From Brevibacillus laterosporus LMG 15441 (GTDB lineage: Bacteria > Bacillota > Bacilli > Brevibacillales > Brevibacillaceae), in NCBI RefSeq assembly GCF_000219535.2, contig NZ_CP007806.1, forward strand, positions 564,001 to 628,000: DNA of 64,000 nt, written 5' to 3'. Below are positions 1 to 8,302 of the stretch, one piece after another. Numbering within the stretch: position 1 is the first letter of the stretch; each line of letters opens with the position of its first letter. The translations under genes were made by a program, and so were the position numbers. A model generated the notes under the pieces. That model had not been told where the DNA came from and made no database searches. It saw nothing but the letters and a program-made list of their open reading frames with translations.

Positions 1-1
1 A

Positions 2-1009
2 GAGGTTATAACAGCGAGTGCAGCTATCCCTTCGAGTCTTTCTATTGCAGAAGGTAATTCACAACAAACTCTTTTCGAACAGCAAAGGGAGAAATATACA
101 GGAATTGTTACTGGAAAAACAAATCAGGGGCTTACAATCTTTACTGAAAATGTGCCTGCTAATGTGCTTACAAATATAAATATAGGCGATTCAGTTGATA
201 TATATTCTTCATATAGTTCTAAAGGTGCTGAGAATAAAGCGGAAGACTTTATAATCGGAACGGTCATAGATTCAGATAGTGATTATGGTTATGCTACAGT
301 GGAATACAAAAGCAACGAAGGAAAAACGGAGATAGTAGATGTTATCTTTACGGAAGCTCACTCCTATAAAGCCGGGGATAAAGTGAGAGTAACGAATAAG
401 TCAAAATGGGAGCATAAAAAAATTGGACCAAATAATGCAATGTTTGCTTCAGGAGATTCTATTTCTAAAGTTGCTGAGAAGGAAGGAGAAGACTTTATAA
501 TTGGTTCGATCACAGAAACAGACAGTGATTATGTGATTGTTGAGTACAAAAGCAACGAAGGAAAAACAGAAAATGTAGATGTTCTTCTTCCAAAAGGTCA
601 TTTCTTTAAAGTAGGAGATAAAGTAAAAGTAACAAATAAGGAAAAATGGGAGCATAAAAAAATCGGGTTGCATCATGTGAAGTTTGCTTCCGAAAACTCT
701 ATTTTCAACGTTACGAAGAATGACTCCGAAGACTCTATTTCTAAAGGTGCTGAGAAAGAAGCGGAAGACTTTATAATCGGAACGGTCATAGATTCAGATA
801 GTGATTATGGTTATGCTACAGTGGAATACAAAAGCAACGAAGGAAAAACGGAGACAGTAGATGTTCTCTTTACGGAAGCTCACTCCTATAAAGTTGGAGA
901 TAAAGTGAAAGTAACGAATAAGTCAAAATGGGAGCATAAAAAAATCGGACCAAATAATGTAACATTTGCTTCAGGAGACTATATTTCTAAAGTTACGGAG
1001 AATGAATAA
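2..1009 (+). CDS. Secreted protein with three tandem ~70-residue repeats, 5' end outside the window
   Basis: The frame is open from base 2, so the start lies upstream of the window; the GTG at 152 is internal. The first visible residues (VITASAAIPSSLSIAEG) look like the end of a signal peptide, so the protein is probably exported. Three repeats follow, each running from EDFIIG through VEYKSNEGKTE and KWEHKK to FAS, at 242-451, 488-691 and 764-973. A weaker related stretch (GIVTGKTNQGLTIFTENV) precedes them. The repeats are short, beta-rich and highly charged, suggesting small extracellular beta-domains. Repeats 1 and 3 are almost identical in DNA, repeat 2 has diverged, so duplication or conversion was recent. 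I do not recognise the family and assign no function. Confidence 0.75.
   Translation, partial: EVITASAAIPSSLSIAEGNSQQTLFEQQREKYTGIVTGKTNQGLTIFTENVPANVLTNINIGDSVDIYSSYSSKGAENKAEDFIIGTVIDSDSDYGYATVEYKSNEGKTEIVDVIFTEAHSYKAGDKVRVTNKSKWEHKKIGPNNAMFASGDSISKVAEKEGEDFIIGSITETDSDYVIVEYKSNEGKTENVDVLLPKGHFFKVGDKVKVTNKEKWEHKKIGLHHVKFASENSIFNVTKNDSEDSISKGAEKEAEDFIIGTVIDSDSDYGYATVEYKSNEGKTETVDVLFTEAHSYKVGDKVKVTNKSKWEHKKIGPNNVTFASGDYISKVTENE
242..451 (+). repeat. Repeat 1 of the secreted protein
   Basis: This 210-base unit encodes about 70 residues, EDFIIG to FAS. It matches repeat 3 (764-973) almost base for base, with few substitutions. Confidence 0.8.
488..691 (+). repeat. Repeat 2 of the secreted protein (diverged)
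   Basis: This 204-base unit has the same framework (EDFIIG, EYKSNEGKTE, KWEHKKIG, FAS) but is two codons shorter and has many substitutions relative to repeats 1 and 3. Confidence 0.75.
764..973 (+). repeat. Repeat 3 of the secreted protein
   Basis: This 210-base unit is nearly identical to repeat 1 at DNA level, including silent positions. That indicates recent duplication or gene conversion that skipped the middle unit. Confidence 0.8.
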
Positions 1010-1122
1010 TAATAAAGAATTAAACTACCTACATGGATTAAGAGCCACAAAACACTATTAGGTTGTTTGTGACAGTAAGGTAGTAGTTGCTGTGGCAGGG
1101 CTGTAGGTATGTATATACGATG

Positions 1123-1155
1123 AAAAGCATCTCATTGAGGTGCTTTTCTTTTTTA
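1123..1155 (+). terminator. Rho-independent terminator after the repeat protein
   Basis: AAAAGCATCTCA pairs with TGAGGTGCTTTT across a two-base loop and is followed by a T-rich run. Confidence 0.7.
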
Positions 1156-1295
1156 AGTTACTTATTTTTACATTTGTTATATAATAATCAAGGATTAAAA
1201 TGGGGGTTATTGGTAGATGCAAACTAGTCCTCAAAGCAGATCATAGTTACTTTTTTATATGTAGCTATGAAAATTCATTGATAGGAGAATACAAG

Positions 1296-1931
1296 ATGGA
1301 ATGGATGTTTTTCTTGCTTTTGATTCTGATTATAGGTGTTGTAATATTTCTGAAATTCGGGAGTTTCCTCAAAAAATCCCCAAATACGAGACAAATAACG
1401 AATGATATTGATCCATTGTCTATCGATATCCATGATATAGATAACATGCTGGATGGCTCAGAATTTGAGATCTATTTGTATAGACTGTTTCATGCATTAG
1501 GCTATAAAGAGGTGTATAAAACAGTCGGGAGCAGAGACTTTGGGGCTGACTTAGTATTTACAGATCGCTCTGGGGTTCGCAATGTTGTGCAAGCGAAACG
1601 TTATAAGATTGATAATTTAGTAGGAATTAGTGGTGTGCAAGAGGTATATTCCTCGATGAGATTTTATAAAGCGAAGAAGTCCATTTTGATTGCAACATCT
1701 ACCTATACGGATTCATGTGAGACTCTGGCAGGGATTAACCATGTAAAATTGTTAGATCGTACGGATTTAATCTCCATTATCGTAGCTTTCAAACAAGGGG
1801 ATTTAGAAAAGGCAAAAAATATAATTGAAGCAGAGCCGAGAGTAATTTTGGACTCATGGACTGATTATACAGATTCAAGTCGAGAAATGAAAAAGGATAA
1901 AAGGGCGGAAAAGCTAATACGAGGAATATGA
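1296..1931 (+). CDS. Membrane-anchored Mrr-like restriction endonuclease domain protein
   Basis: I start it at ATG 1296, preceded by AGGAG at 1283, giving 211 residues; the frame is open further upstream to 1200 but has no ribosome site there. Residues about 3-22 form one hydrophobic segment (FFLLLILIIGVVIFL), so the nuclease domain is probably tethered to the inner face of the membrane. The following domain has the Mrr_cat layout: an early Glu-rich helix (EFEIYLYRLF), then GSRDFGADLV with the metal-binding Asp and VVQAKRY with the Gln-x-Lys catalytic pair. Mrr-type domains cut DNA, often modified DNA. There is no methyltransferase or specificity subunit beside it, so it is a solitary enzyme, perhaps defensive. 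The target is unknown. Confidence 0.75.
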   Translation: MEWMFFLLLILIIGVVIFLKFGSFLKKSPNTRQITNDIDPLSIDIHDIDNMLDGSEFEIYLYRLFHALGYKEVYKTVGSRDFGADLVFTDRSGVRNVVQAKRYKIDNLVGISGVQEVYSSMRFYKAKKSILIATSTYTDSCETLAGINHVKLLDRTDLISIIVAFKQGDLEKAKNIIEAEPRVILDSWTDYTDSSREMKKDKRAEKLIRGI

Positions 1932-2010
1932 TTTTGGGTTGTGTGGTTGTGTGATTCAGTAGTATCTGCATATTGACACTAGATATCGTTGTCTGATACA
2001 TTTACTACGA

Positions 2011-2028
2011 AAATGAGAATCATTATCA
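2011..2028 (+). promoter_or_regulatory. Fur box upstream of the siderophore-binding lipoprotein
   Basis: AATGAGAATCATTATC closely matches the Fur consensus (GATAATGATAATCATTATC) and lies about 37 bases before the start codon. This predicts repression by iron. Confidence 0.75.
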
Positions 2029-2064
2029 AAAAAACCTTGTTAGTACATATTGGGGAGAGATTCC

Positions 2065-3045
2065 ATGTTAAGGAAAAAGTCATTCTTCTTCATTACAGCG
2101 ATGCTTATCATGCTGTTGGTTCTGATGACTGCTTGTGGCAACACGAGTAGTACGACAAGCAATAGTGCTTCTACAGCAAAGGAAAAGGAAACAACTGCTG
2201 AGGGAATGCGCAGCTTTGAAACGAAAAAGGGAGTTGTAAACATTCCTGTAAAGCCAAAACGAATCGTTACTGATTTTTACGGTGGGGAATTGCTTTCTGT
2301 GGGAGCAAATGTTGTCGGTGTTGAGCCAACTGCTTTCAAAAATCCGTTCTTAACCGATCTTCTCAAAGGGGCTACTGATATCGGAGAGCCTATTAGTACA
2401 GAGAAAACATTGCAGCTAAAGCCTGATTTGATTGTTGTTATGAAGGATGAAAACTATGAAGCATTATCCAAAATTGCTCCTACCCTGCACATCCCATATG
2501 GGACGGCCACTAACATCTATGAAACAGTTAGATTGTTTGGTGACATTGCTGGGGAAAAGGAAAAGGCAGAGGAATTTATCGCTGCATTTGATAAAAAGGC
2601 GGCGGAGGGTCGCCAGAAGCTAAAGGGTGTTATTGACGAGAATGCTACCTTTGGACTTTATGAGCTGACCGATAAGGGAGAGCTGTGGATTTTCGGAGAT
2701 AACGCTGGTCGAGGCGGACAGGCAATCTATAACGCACTGAAGCTTAAAATGCCGCATGCCAAGAATAAAGCGGAGGAACAGACGCTACAGCTATCTATGG
2801 AAATGCTACCGCAGTATGCTGCCGATTACATGTTCTTGACAACCTATGATCCTGAGAAAAAGGGAGAAGCATTAAAGCAATTAAAATCCTCAGCCGTTTG
2901 GAAAAATCTAAAAGCGTCTAAAAACAATACGTTATTCTATAACGATTTTGATACGTTTTATCGCTATGATCCAATCGCTATTACTGGACAGATAGATCTA
3001 ATCGTTGACATGCTGTTGGAAAGAAGCAAGGAAACTAAAAAGTAG
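2065..3045 (+). CDS. Iron-siderophore ABC transporter substrate-binding lipoprotein (FhuD/YfiY-like)
   Basis: I start it at ATG 2065, after GGGGAGA, rather than at TTG 2050, giving 326 residues. The N-terminus has a charged segment (MLRKKS), a hydrophobic core and a lipobox (LMTAC), so it should be a lipid-anchored surface protein. The mature part has the two-lobe periplasmic-binding layout of family FecCD/FhuD: GVVNIPVKPKRIV, then LKPDLIVVMKD, and near the end the IDLIVDMLL helix. It would bind a ferric siderophore (hydroxamate or similar) and deliver it to a FecCD-type permease. No permease or ATPase gene follows, so it relies on components encoded elsewhere. A Fur box lies directly upstream. 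The ligand cannot be read from sequence. Confidence 0.85.
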   Translation: MLRKKSFFFITAMLIMLLVLMTACGNTSSTTSNSASTAKEKETTAEGMRSFETKKGVVNIPVKPKRIVTDFYGGELLSVGANVVGVEPTAFKNPFLTDLLKGATDIGEPISTEKTLQLKPDLIVVMKDENYEALSKIAPTLHIPYGTATNIYETVRLFGDIAGEKEKAEEFIAAFDKKAAEGRQKLKGVIDENATFGLYELTDKGELWIFGDNAGRGGQAIYNALKLKMPHAKNKAEEQTLQLSMEMLPQYAADYMFLTTYDPEKKGEALKQLKSSAVWKNLKASKNNTLFYNDFDTFYRYDPIAITGQIDLIVDMLLERSKETKK

Positions 3046-3058
3046 CGAGCGGATTATC

Positions 3059-3095
3059 ACCCCACTTGTAGAGCTATGCTCTGGTGGGGTCTTTG
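3059..3095 (+). terminator. Terminator after the binding lipoprotein
   Basis: ACCCCAC pairs with GTGGGGT, enclosing an inner AGAGC/GCTCT stem. The tail is only moderately T-rich (CTTTGCTTGCTT). Confidence 0.55.
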
Positions 3096-3295
3096 CTTGC
3101 TTAAAAATAACTTCTACCTGTACCTGATAGATTCCTTCTGTCAGGTTGAATGGTTACGCTAGACAGCTTGAACATCAATGAATTCTAGTTTTTTCATCGG
3201 ATGTCCCTTTGAAAAGGAGACGATCAATTAATCTCTCATGAATGAGAAATTCTTTTTTGGTAAATTTTTTTTCGACAAAAAAATCAATATCTTGC

Positions 3296-3325
3296 TTGAC
3301 AGTCGTTCATATACCTTAGTATAAT
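3296..3325 (+). promoter_or_regulatory. Sigma-A promoter of the T-box/NSS transcript
   Basis: TTGACA at 3296-3301 and TATAAT at 3320-3325 are separated by 18 bases. Both hexamers match consensus exactly. Transcription should start near 3332, just before the T-box leader. The 200 bases before it (3096-3295) hold nothing I recognise. Confidence 0.8.
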
Positions 3326-3331
3326 TCGTAG

Positions 3332-3640
3332 TAATTTCAAACGGAAATATATTCGGAATATTGAATGCTATGAATAGGAATAGTAAAGACATGTATTTGT
3401 GCAGAGAGCTATGGGTTGGTGCGACATAGTCAAATAACATCTTGAACTCGCCTAGGAGCAGTAAGGTGGAACGGAAGTATACTTCTTAGTAAATCTTAAC
3501 GACTAACCTTCGATATCAGGTTTGTAATCAAACGATTACTACTAAGTGGATTCATTATGGAATCAATAAGAGTGGTACCGCGTTAAGTAAATGGCTTAGC
3601 GTCTCTTTATAAAAAGAGATGCTGGGCCTTTTTTATTTTA
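3332..3640 (+). promoter_or_regulatory. T-box leader, predicted leucine (CUC) specifier
   Basis: The leader carries the T-box core AAGAGTGGTACCGCG at 3568-3582, followed by a terminator (GCGTCTCTTT/AAAGAGATGC, 3598-3623, then a T-run). Upstream lie the Stem I landmarks: AGTA at about 3383, AGAGAGC, a GGTGCGA loop, and the 3' side of the specifier loop, GAA-CTC-G. The triplet CTC (3447-3449) occupies the same place, relative to the closing GAGC, as ATC in the ilvA leader of this window, and a purine follows it. Uncharged tRNA-Leu should therefore stabilise the antiterminator and switch on the transporter. The specifier reading is mine by alignment and is less certain than the T-box itself. Confidence 0.85.
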
Positions 3641-3719
3641 TACAGGAAGAAATGGAGGTTTTTTGCTTGATCAATAATATGTTTATTCATATAAAGTAAT
3701 TTAATTAGGGGGAAATGTA

Positions 3720-5066
3720 ATGAAACAGACGGAGCAATGGACGTCGAAATTAGGATTTATCATGGCAGCAGCAGGCTCTGCGATTGGCCTTGGCGCAATA
3801 TGGAAGTTCCCATATATTGCTGGAAAGAGCGGGGGAGGAGCATTCTTTTTAATCTTTATCTTGTTTACTGTATTAATAGGCCTTCCGCTATTGATAGCTG
3901 AATTTATGATAGGGCGTAGTACACAAAAACAAGCAATTCAAGCTTTTAAAAATATTGCACCAAATACAGGATGGCACTGGATTGGACGTCTTGGGGTAGG
4001 TACTTGCTTTATTTTGCTATCATTCTACAGTGTTGTTGGCGGTTGGATATTAATCTATTTATTCAGAGGAATTACAGGACAGATTATTGCACCACAGCAA
4101 AATTATGCGGCGCTATTTACAGAAACAATTGGGAACCCAGTTTGGGCCATTGTCGGGCATTTTGCCTTTATGTTTATTACGATATTTGTTGTATCAAAAG
4201 GTGTACAAAATGGAATTGAAAAAGCAAGTAAATACATGCTACCAGCATTGTTCATTCTATTTTTGGCTCTTATTATTCGTTCATTAACACTTGATGGTGC
4301 AATGAAGGGTGTTACGTTTTTCTTACAACCTGATTTCTCAAAAATTACTTCAGAAAGTATTTTATTCGCAATGGGTCAATCATTCTTTGCGATTAGTATT
4401 GGGATTTCCATTATGATTACGTATAGCTCTTATTTAAATAAAAAAGAAAGCTTGCCACGATCAGCCATAACGATTGTTGGATTGAATTTATTTGTTTCTC
4501 TTTTTGCCGGCCTTGCTATTTTTCCAGCAGTATTTTCATTGGGAATGGAACCAACAGAGGGACCGGGATTGCTATTTATCATTTTGCCATCCGTGTTTAG
4601 CCAGATTCCATTTGGAAGCTTCTTCTTAACCGTATTTCTTGCACTATTCACCTTTGCAACTTTAACATCTGCATTTTCTTTACTTGAAACAGTTGTTTCA
4701 GCGCTAGCGAATGGACAGCAAGAAAGAAGAAAAAAATTAGCATGGGTAATGGGGCTTTGCATTTTCTTAGTTGGTATTCCGTCAGCACTTTCATTTGGTA
4801 TATGGAGTGATATTACCATCTTTGGTAAAAACATTTTTGATGCAGTAGACTTTTTCTCACTTAATATTTTAATGCCACTTGGAGCTTTGCTAATTAGTAT
4901 TTTCGTTTCATTTAAAATGGAGAAAAAGATACTAGAAGCTGAATTCTTCGTAGGTGGAAACTACGGAAAGACTCTGTTTACTTGCTGGGCATTCTTGCTT
5001 CGATTTGTTGCTCCAATTGCGATTATTATTGTTTTTTTGAATGCGGTTGGTATTATTCAGTTTTAA
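3720..5066 (+). CDS. Na+-dependent amino-acid symporter, NSS (LeuT/SNF) family
   Basis: This is a 448-residue membrane protein with about 11-12 hydrophobic segments. Its N-terminus carries the NSS signature: TSKLGFIMAAAGSAIGLGAIWKFPY, written here in part as GSAIGLGAIWKFPYIAGKSG, which contains the first sodium and substrate site. GGGAFF and the PLLIAEFMIGR helix end follow. These proteins import amino acids with sodium. The leader upstream is a T-box predicted to read tRNA-Leu, so leucine or another branched-chain amino acid is the likely substrate (inference). Start ATG 3720 follows GGGGGAAA. Length is typical of bacterial members. Confidence 0.9.
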   Translation: MKQTEQWTSKLGFIMAAAGSAIGLGAIWKFPYIAGKSGGGAFFLIFILFTVLIGLPLLIAEFMIGRSTQKQAIQAFKNIAPNTGWHWIGRLGVGTCFILLSFYSVVGGWILIYLFRGITGQIIAPQQNYAALFTETIGNPVWAIVGHFAFMFITIFVVSKGVQNGIEKASKYMLPALFILFLALIIRSLTLDGAMKGVTFFLQPDFSKITSESILFAMGQSFFAISIGISIMITYSSYLNKKESLPRSAITIVGLNLFVSLFAGLAIFPAVFSLGMEPTEGPGLLFIILPSVFSQIPFGSFFLTVFLALFTFATLTSAFSLLETVVSALANGQQERRKKLAWVMGLCIFLVGIPSALSFGIWSDITIFGKNIFDAVDFFSLNILMPLGALLISIFVSFKMEKKILEAEFFVGGNYGKTLFTCWAFLLRFVAPIAIIIVFLNAVGIIQF

Positions 5067-5249
5067 GAGTTTAAATATTCAGTAAAATTCTGGCGTTATA
5101 TATTTTTCTAAATCTTTCCTTAAAATAGGAGAGGGGTACAGCCAGCATTTTAAAAACACGTTAAATAAATCATAAAACAGCAAAAAGTCGATTTCCTGTA
5201 TGCTAAGGATAATCGATTTTTTGCTGTTCCTGCTTTTGAAGCGGTGAAC

Positions 5250-5411
5250 GAGCTTACGTATGGCGTATTTTAGAGGTGTTGCAAAATCTAACTGATCTGG
5301 CAGCATTCCTAATGCATCTCCCACAACGGGGATGAGCTGAATATTCAGCATGATGGCTAGCTCAATGAGATTTGGATAAGCATAGCTGTCCACTGCAATT
5401 TTGTTATCAGG
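5250..5411 (-). pseudogene. Remnant of a MocR-type (GntR/aminotransferase) regulator
   Basis: On the minus strand the translation NTPDNKIAVDSYAYPNLIEL and then NIQLIPVVGDALGMLPDQLD resembles the aminotransferase part of MocR regulators (pattern VEEPTYPN..., then LIPVPVDEEGMLPDAL). The similarity fades into unrelated codons towards 5079, and neither the HTH domain nor the PLP lysine region is present. This is a decayed fragment, not a gene. Recognition is by eye. Confidence 0.45.
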
Positions 5412-5662
5412 TGTATTCCAATAAGCTTGCGATTGAGAGATATAATGGGGAACTCAAATTCCTTTTATCTGGTTTCCATGACATAGGATAATTATAAATG
5501 AATTAACTAGCATGTTGATTGAGCCTCCTGATAATTGTCTTGCATACAATTTCAACATTTTAACCATACGATTTGGGTGTTATAATCAGTACAAATAAAA
5601 AGTAAGAGTTGAAATTGTTGCCTAGCAAGGAATAAAATCTGTAAAAAGGATGGGAAAGAAAG

Positions 5663-6142
5663 ATGTCGCTAGAAAGAGTCAAATCATATTTTGCACAATA
5701 TGGTATGGAAGATAGAATTATAGAGGTTCCAAAATCTAGTGCAACAGTAGAACTGGCAGCACAAGCCTTACACTGTGAGCCACAGAGAATCGCAAAAACA
5801 CTTTCTTTTACATTAGAGAGCAAGGTTATACTGATTGTTGCAGCAGGTGACGGTAAAATTGATAATCAGAAATATAAACGCCAGTTTGGAGAAAAAGCGA
5901 AAATGCTTGACGCAAGTGAAGTAGAAACCCAAATTGGTCATGCGGTAGGCGGTGTATGCCCATTTGCAGTCAATAAAGGCGTTGATGTTTATTTAGATCA
6001 ATCACTGAAACGCTTTACAACGGTTTTTCCTGCCTGCGGTAGTGCAAATAGTGCCATTGAATTAACGATAGAAGAGTTGGAAGAGTACTCGCAATATATA
6101 GAGTGGATTGATGTATGTAAAGGGTGGGCGGATTCAAACTAG
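5663..6142 (+). CDS. YbaK/EbsC-family aminoacyl-tRNA editing protein
   Basis: The 159-residue protein matches the single-domain YbaK/EbsC fold: SSATVELAAQALHCEPQRIAKTL, a beta strand ILIVAAGDGKID, the segment QKYKRQFGEKAKML, and the conserved GHAVGGVCPF motif. Family members hydrolyse mischarged tRNA, typically Cys-tRNA(Pro) or Ala-tRNA(Pro), in the cytoplasm. Start ATG 5663 follows GGAAAG. A TATAAT at 5581-5586 may be its -10 box. The specific tRNA substrate is uncertain. Confidence 0.85.
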   Translation: MSLERVKSYFAQYGMEDRIIEVPKSSATVELAAQALHCEPQRIAKTLSFTLESKVILIVAAGDGKIDNQKYKRQFGEKAKMLDASEVETQIGHAVGGVCPFAVNKGVDVYLDQSLKRFTTVFPACGSANSAIELTIEELEEYSQYIEWIDVCKGWADSN

Positions 6143-6144
6143 AT

Positions 6145-6402
6145 TCAGCTTCTATGTAACATTCATAGGTCTTTTCGTGATTCTCATTACGTTTGGTCTC
6201 GTTGTGCGCAGAATCATTTATAAGAAAGATAGACCCCAAATCTGGGAAAGCGGAGATATCTGTACCGAGCTCTGCACAAGAGTACCTGAAGAACCATCCA
6301 GTTACGTTTGTTGGCATTTGGCCGAACGGTCATCAAGCTCCTGAACTTGTCTATTTGCCATTACATCCCCAGATTTTTTTATCTCGACAAGATAATTTGT
6401 AG
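6145..6402 (+). pseudogene. Frameshifted small membrane protein (possible)
   Basis: Just after the YbaK gene, one frame gives a hydrophobic helix (FYVTFIGLFVILITFGLVV). A second frame continues with a plausible soluble part (SGKAEISVPSSAQEYL, then NHPVTFVGIWPNG) and stops at 6402. Joining them needs a frameshift near 6210-6235. I do not recognise the family. It could also be noncoding. Confidence 0.3.
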
Positions 6403-6407
6403 GACGT

Positions 6408-6439
6408 AAAAAAGCCCTGAAGCAGATCAGGGCTTTTTA
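6408..6439. terminator. Bidirectional terminator between convergent genes
   Basis: AAAAAGCCCTGA pairs with TCAGGGCTTTTT across a six-base loop, with T or A runs on both sides. It serves the plus-strand YbaK transcript and the minus-strand caspase-like gene. Confidence 0.8.
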
Positions 6440-6478
6440 CATGCTAGATTCATTTGTTTTGTGATAATGAGCTATCTA

Positions 6479-7036
6479 TTACTGGTTTTCATAGATTTGA
6501 TACATCGACATGTTTTCATCATCCATCGCCTTGCTTACTTGGAAGGCCTCTTGAATGCTTTTCTTATTTTGGATGATCTCGTAGAAAAATCGCGAAACAA
6601 ATAGTAGCGCGGCATTTCCATCTGGATAGTCGTTTGGACCAATATACGTTTGGCATCCACAATGTAGGAATGCTTTTGCCAGTTCAGGATCACCTAAAGA
6701 ACATCCGTTAGCAACAACGATTTTCCCTTCCAATCTGGCAAAACGAGAAATTTCCTCTGGTCCAAAGTTGCCCGGCACCTCATCTGCATCATACACGTCT
6801 TCTCCTAGCTCCGGCATGATGAATTTCCCTTCATCTCCGTGGAAGTTGAGAATAATCATGTCAGTATTGGGATATAAGTCCTCACCCGATAAGATGGCAG
6901 TGAAATCATTTGGTCTACCTATCCAATACGTAAAGACTCTTGCGCCAAAATACTCCAAAGTAGCTCGGATTGCTTGTGTATCCATATCAGAATCAGGCCC
7001 GCAGACTAAAGCAACATGCATTTCTGGTTTACTCAT
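6479..7036 (-). CDS. Small stand-alone caspase-like (clan CD, CHAT/C25-type) protein
   Basis: I start it at the ATG whose first base is 7036 (185 residues), because GGAGGA lies seven bases before it and overlaps the earlier ATG at 7051. The domain begins MHVALVCGPDSDMDTQAI. Two conserved elements fit the clan CD protease fold: a strand ending in His-Gly (DMIILNFHGDEG) and a later strand ending in Asn-Gly-Cys (GKIVVANGCSLGD), giving a His/Cys dyad. Then GCQTYIGPNDYPDGNAALLF resembles the region after the catalytic Cys in CHAT proteins. It has no partner domain (no TPR, NB-ARC or transmembrane part) and no obvious effector or sensor beside it. Function and activity are unknown; the fold assignment rests on these two motifs. 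Confidence 0.6.
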   Translation of the reverse strand: MSKPEMHVALVCGPDSDMDTQAIRATLEYFGARVFTYWIGRPNDFTAILSGEDLYPNTDMIILNFHGDEGKFIMPELGEDVYDADEVPGNFGPEEISRFARLEGKIVVANGCSLGDPELAKAFLHCGCQTYIGPNDYPDGNAALLFVSRFFYEIIQNKKSIQEAFQVSKAMDDENMSMYQIYENQ

Positions 7037-7268
7037 CATTGATTCCTCCATAATTTCATTTTCATAACCCTAAAATGAGTGGATATGGAGGTGGTGCTCG
7101 TGCTTTTTTTAAGAAATTGACAACACGTTACTTCTTATTCGGCTTCATATGAAACTCCTTTTGAAATGAATTTATTATTTTATCAAATATAGCATAATAA
7201 AGATGAATAGTGCAAATATTTGGTGTATTATTTGGTAGGTACTTAATAAAGAAATGAGGATTCTAGCT

Positions 7269-8084
7269 ATGGATGAAAAGATACCAAAAAAGATTAGACC
7301 TTTATTACAAGAGTATAGTGACGTATTACTGTCTGAATTAACTGATGTGATAGAAGGGATTTATTTATATGGTTCGATCGCTTTGCAAGCATTTGATGAG
7401 CATAAAAGTGATATAGATTTCATGACAATTGTAAAAAGAAGATTAACGCACGAAGAGCTTGAAAGAGTAAGCAAGCTACATCATAAGCTAAAGAAGGATA
7501 ATCCACTTGCCCAAAAATTAGACGGTATGTATATCAGCCTTGATGACATTGGACGAGATAATAAATCCTTACAGCCTTACCCATGCTGCGCTAGTGGAGT
7601 TTTTAAAAAAGAGGGGCACTGGGATAGCAATCATGTGACGTGGTGGACATTAAAGCATTATGGAATAACGATTGCGGGTAAAAGGATAAATGAATTAGGA
7701 ATTGCTACAGAGTGGCAGGATGTTCATGCGACAATGCATTATAACATAAATGAATATTGGGCCAAAAAGGGGAAAAGCCGGATTTTTTTCTTGTTTGATG
7801 AGTGGATTGAAGACGCTGTAGTAACCTTGTGCCGCATTTATTACACCTTAAAGGATCAAGAAATTATTCCAAAGAATAAAGCAGTAGAGCATGCACTTCA
7901 AGCGCTGCCCTCTGACTGGCACCTACTTCTTAGAGAAACCTTGAGAATTCGTAACAGAAAAAATGAACCATCGTATTTTTCTTCCAGAATAAAGAGAGCG
8001 CGAGAAACAAGGAATTTCATAGCATACATGATTACTTTTTGTAATCTGCATTTTTTTACGAATGATAGTCATTTGGAATTATAG
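7269..8084 (+). CDS. Nucleotidyltransferase, aminoglycoside adenylyltransferase-like
   Basis: I start it at ATG 7269, which has GAGGA eight bases upstream; the earlier ATG at 7254 has no ribosome site. The 271-residue protein carries the polymerase-beta-type motif YLYGSIALQAF...SDIDFM, with GS and the two metal-binding Asp residues. A helical C-terminal region follows (residues about 150-260), as in ANT(9)/AadA enzymes (DUF4111-like). Relatives transfer AMP to streptomycin or spectinomycin. Sequence alone does not show that this copy gives resistance. It stands alone. Confidence 0.75.
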   Translation: MDEKIPKKIRPLLQEYSDVLLSELTDVIEGIYLYGSIALQAFDEHKSDIDFMTIVKRRLTHEELERVSKLHHKLKKDNPLAQKLDGMYISLDDIGRDNKSLQPYPCCASGVFKKEGHWDSNHVTWWTLKHYGITIAGKRINELGIATEWQDVHATMHYNINEYWAKKGKSRIFFLFDEWIEDAVVTLCRIYYTLKDQEIIPKNKAVEHALQALPSDWHLLLRETLRIRNRKNEPSYFSSRIKRARETRNFIAYMITFCNLHFFTNDSHLEL

Positions 8085-8106
8085 GACGGAATAGAATATT
8101 GACAAG

Positions 8107-8125
8107 GATAATGATTATCACTATC
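8107..8125 (+). promoter_or_regulatory. Fur box upstream of the methyltransferase-ABC module
   Basis: GATAATGATTATCACTATC matches the 19-base Fur consensus at nearly every position. It lies about 180 bases upstream of the methyltransferase gene and predicts iron-repressed transcription of the module. Confidence 0.85.
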
Positions 8126-8302
8126 ATTTAATTATGGAAATATTTCCAAAAGAGTAGTCGCTTTCCAGGTTATGTATCATTCGCTCCGTTGGGTTTCTAC
8201 CATACTTTTAAGTAATAAGTTGTCGGTTTGCTACTATGTGTTTTTCGCAACTTGCTTGTAAGCATTGGAATGGAAATTTCAGGTTGAAGGGGAAGAGAAT
8301 AG

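Noticed and set aside
3971-4287. Two short plus-strand frames inside the NSS gene
   Set aside because: They are out-of-frame shadows without ribosome sites.
4430-4834. 134-codon minus-strand frame opposite the NSS transporter
   Set aside because: It is a shadow of transmembrane codons in a well-supported gene.
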